This document shows, piece by piece, positions 5,876-6,724 of a DNA stretch of 6,724 nt. How positions within the stretch are numbered: the first letter of the stretch is position 1; every line of letters starts with the position of its first letter. Position numbers and translations under genes: made by a program. The stretch is from Pseudomonadota bacterium (GTDB lineage: Bacteria > SZUA-182 > DTGQ01): positions 1 to 6,724 of the forward strand of contig JAUWIR010000253.1 in the NCBI GenBank assembly GCA_030605265.1, written 5' to 3'. The notes under the pieces are model-generated. The model saw only the letters and a program-made list of their open reading frames with translations, was not told the origin of the DNA and ran no database searches.

Positions 5876-6097
5876 AACCTCGATCTCCCAAATCGGCTTG
5901 ATAAAATAATACTGATTGTATCATCTTCATCTACAGTGATATCTTTGGAATTAAAGAATATCCCACCAGCTGCCTTCGTCCATATGGACGATCGATTAGA
6001 CCAGGGAGGCGAGAATAGGAGGGAGAACTATCTTGTTCAAGGGAAACGGCTTTATGACATAATAATTCGGAACCAACAGAAGCTTTTTTGCTCTTTT
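5876..6097. other. Convergent spacer with dyad symmetry, no assigned gene
   Basis: The 222 nt between the hydrolase stop and the hslO stop hold no gene I recognise. Base-pairing potential is notable: CTCG (5879-5882) with CGAG (6010-6013), CTCCC (5885-5889) with GGGAG (6004-6008), and AATCG (5891-5895) with CGATT (5993-5997). Inside this arch, GATATCTTT (5938-5946) pairs with 5953-5962 around a 6-nt loop and one bulged A, and a 16-bp perfect palindrome sits at 5976-5991. The + strand stays open in the hydrolase frame from 5876 to a TGA at 6104-6106 (an ATG at 5984 gives 40 codons), but no Shine-Dalgarno precedes any start and I recognise no family. It could be a structured RNA, a bidirectional termination region or a decayed element. 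Confidence 0.4.
5976..5991. repeat. Perfect 16-bp palindrome TCGTCCATATGGACGA
   Basis: The 16 bases read the same on both strands, centred between 5983 and 5984. As RNA or cruciform it would give a 6-bp stem with an ATAT loop; as DNA it could be a dimeric protein site. It is the longest exact palindrome I noticed in the window and lies in the non-coding convergent spacer. Confidence 0.8.
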
Positions 6098-6724
6098 TTA
6101 CGTTGATGAAGATAGGTTTTCTTTTTTTTGATCAAGAATAGAGTGTAGTTCATTCTGGCTCATCACATATTTAGCTTTACAAAACTCACATTGCAGGGTT
6201 AGGCTTTTCCCCTTCCTTATCAATTCCACTATTTCCTTTTGGCCCAGGGCGGCAATGCCGTCAAGGAAGCGTTCCTTTGAACAAAAGCATTGATAAGTGA
6301 CTTCTTTTTTTTCTAGAATTGTGATAGGAAAGCCACTTATTTTCTGCAATATCTCCTCAATCATCAATCCTTTGAGAATCATTGAACTAACTGGGGGAAC
6401 TTCTTTTAACCGGTTTTCAAGATATTCAAGGGTTTTATCAGTAGCACCCGGAAGAGCCTGAATCATAAACCCACCAGATGCTTTAATGGAGTTATCCGTA
6501 TCTACATAAACACCGAGGGAAACTGCCGAGGGGATCTGCTCTGATACGGACAGATAGTAGGTTAAATCCGTGGCTATCTCACCTGTTTGAAGAGGCACTG
6601 TGCCTCGATATGGTCTGGCTAAGCCAAGATCTTTGACTACATTGATAAATCCTTTCCCGATTCCTCTTCCCACATCAAGTTTTCCTTTTTTGGACCCTAA
6701 ATATATGTGCGGTCTTTTGATAAA
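6098..6724 (-). CDS. hslO: Redox-regulated chaperone Hsp33, N-terminus outside window
   Basis: The - strand frame is open from the right edge to TAA at 6100-6098, giving 208 visible residues of a usual 290 or so; about 80 N-terminal residues lie beyond 6724. A GTG at 6673-6671 is internal, since the conserved GSKKGKLDVGRGIGKG phrase spans it. Further Hsp33 blocks are VKDLGLARPYRG, GEIATDLTYYLSVSEQIPSAV and GGFMIQALPGA. The C-terminal redox switch has all four zinc-binding cysteines: CFCSKER (Cys at visible residues 146 and 148) and CEFC (179 and 182). In its family this cytoplasmic holdase is inactive while zinc is bound and is activated when oxidative stress plus unfolding forms disulfides. 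The tail DQKKENLSSST is short and polar. The gene converges on the hydrolase gene and belongs to a separate transcript. Confidence 0.97.
   Translation of the reverse strand, partial: FIKRPHIYLGSKKGKLDVGRGIGKGFINVVKDLGLARPYRGTVPLQTGEIATDLTYYLSVSEQIPSAVSLGVYVDTDNSIKASGGFMIQALPGATDKTLEYLENRLKEVPPVSSMILKGLMIEEILQKISGFPITILEKKEVTYQCFCSKERFLDGIAALGQKEIVELIRKGKSLTLQCEFCKAKYVMSQNELHSILDQKKENLSSST

Noticed and set aside
5850..5910. Frameshift restoring the missing hydrolase C-terminal tail
   Set aside because: Single-base gain or loss in the T-run near 5860 gives either an immediate stop or a tail without the family RRP motif, so there is no positive evidence for a frameshift.
5879..6030. Small gene on the - strand in the convergent spacer
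   Set aside because: A frame is open for about 50 codons but has no start codon with a ribosome site, and I recognise no motif in it.
6025..6038. GAAC-N6-GTTC as a LexA/SOS box
   Set aside because: The Gram-positive SOS box has a 4-nt spacer, and the position between two gene 3' ends is wrong for a repressor site.
6098..6673. Hsp33 starting at GTG 6673
   Set aside because: Conserved Hsp33 sequence (KKGKLD before VGRGIGKG) lies upstream of this codon and the frame runs to the window edge.

Overview
The window is a compact stretch of bacterial chromosome of roughly 40% GC, with seven co-directional genes on the + strand and one convergent gene on the - strand. The order is cinA (5' end outside the window), thpR, recA, recX, an L-aspartate dehydrogenase gene (nadX-like), truB, a nitrilase-superfamily (carbon-nitrogen) hydrolase, then hslO (Hsp33) on the - strand, running off the right edge. 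All are housekeeping or metabolic genes. I see no tRNA or rRNA, insertion sequence, phage gene, CRISPR array or defence system.

The cinA-thpR-recA-recX order is widespread in bacteria, and the aspartate dehydrogenase and Hsp33 are also broadly distributed, so gene content alone does not fix the phylum. RecA is clearly bacterial. From memory its phrasing is closer to clostridial, deltaproteobacterial or candidate-phylum (for example Omnitrophota-like) RecAs than to enterobacterial ones. I treat the source as an uncultured or poorly sampled moderate-GC bacterium, with low confidence about phylum.

Layout. Positions 1-894: CinA from the end of its MoCF-like domain to the C-terminus. Positions 883-914: a GATGAAGG-type short tandem repeat that carries the cinA stop, the thpR Shine-Dalgarno and the thpR start. 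Positions 908-1507: thpR. Positions 1508-1643: an AT-rich leader before recA, probably the place for a recA promoter. Positions 1644-2693: recA. Positions 2694-2844: a spacer dominated by an AGCTGATA-type repeat in both orientations, able to fold into alternative hairpins. Positions 2845-5875: recX, nadX, truB and the hydrolase, with gaps of only 12, 14 and 20 nt after recX, a probable operon. Positions 5876-6097: a convergent spacer with unexplained dyad symmetry. Positions 6098-6724: hslO.

Functional grouping. recA and recX are the recombinase and its modulator. thpR and truB act on RNA. CinA/PncC-type NMN deamidase and aspartate dehydrogenase both touch NAD metabolism, and the nitrilase-type amidase could add a nitrogen-salvage activity, but this link is inference from proximity. 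The points most worth a second look are the two short-repeat spacers, the convergent spacer with long-range complementarity and a 16-bp perfect palindrome, the degenerate CinA MoCF motif, the lysine-rich RecA tail, and the aspartate dehydrogenase sitting between recX and truB. I found no convincing novel multi-gene system.
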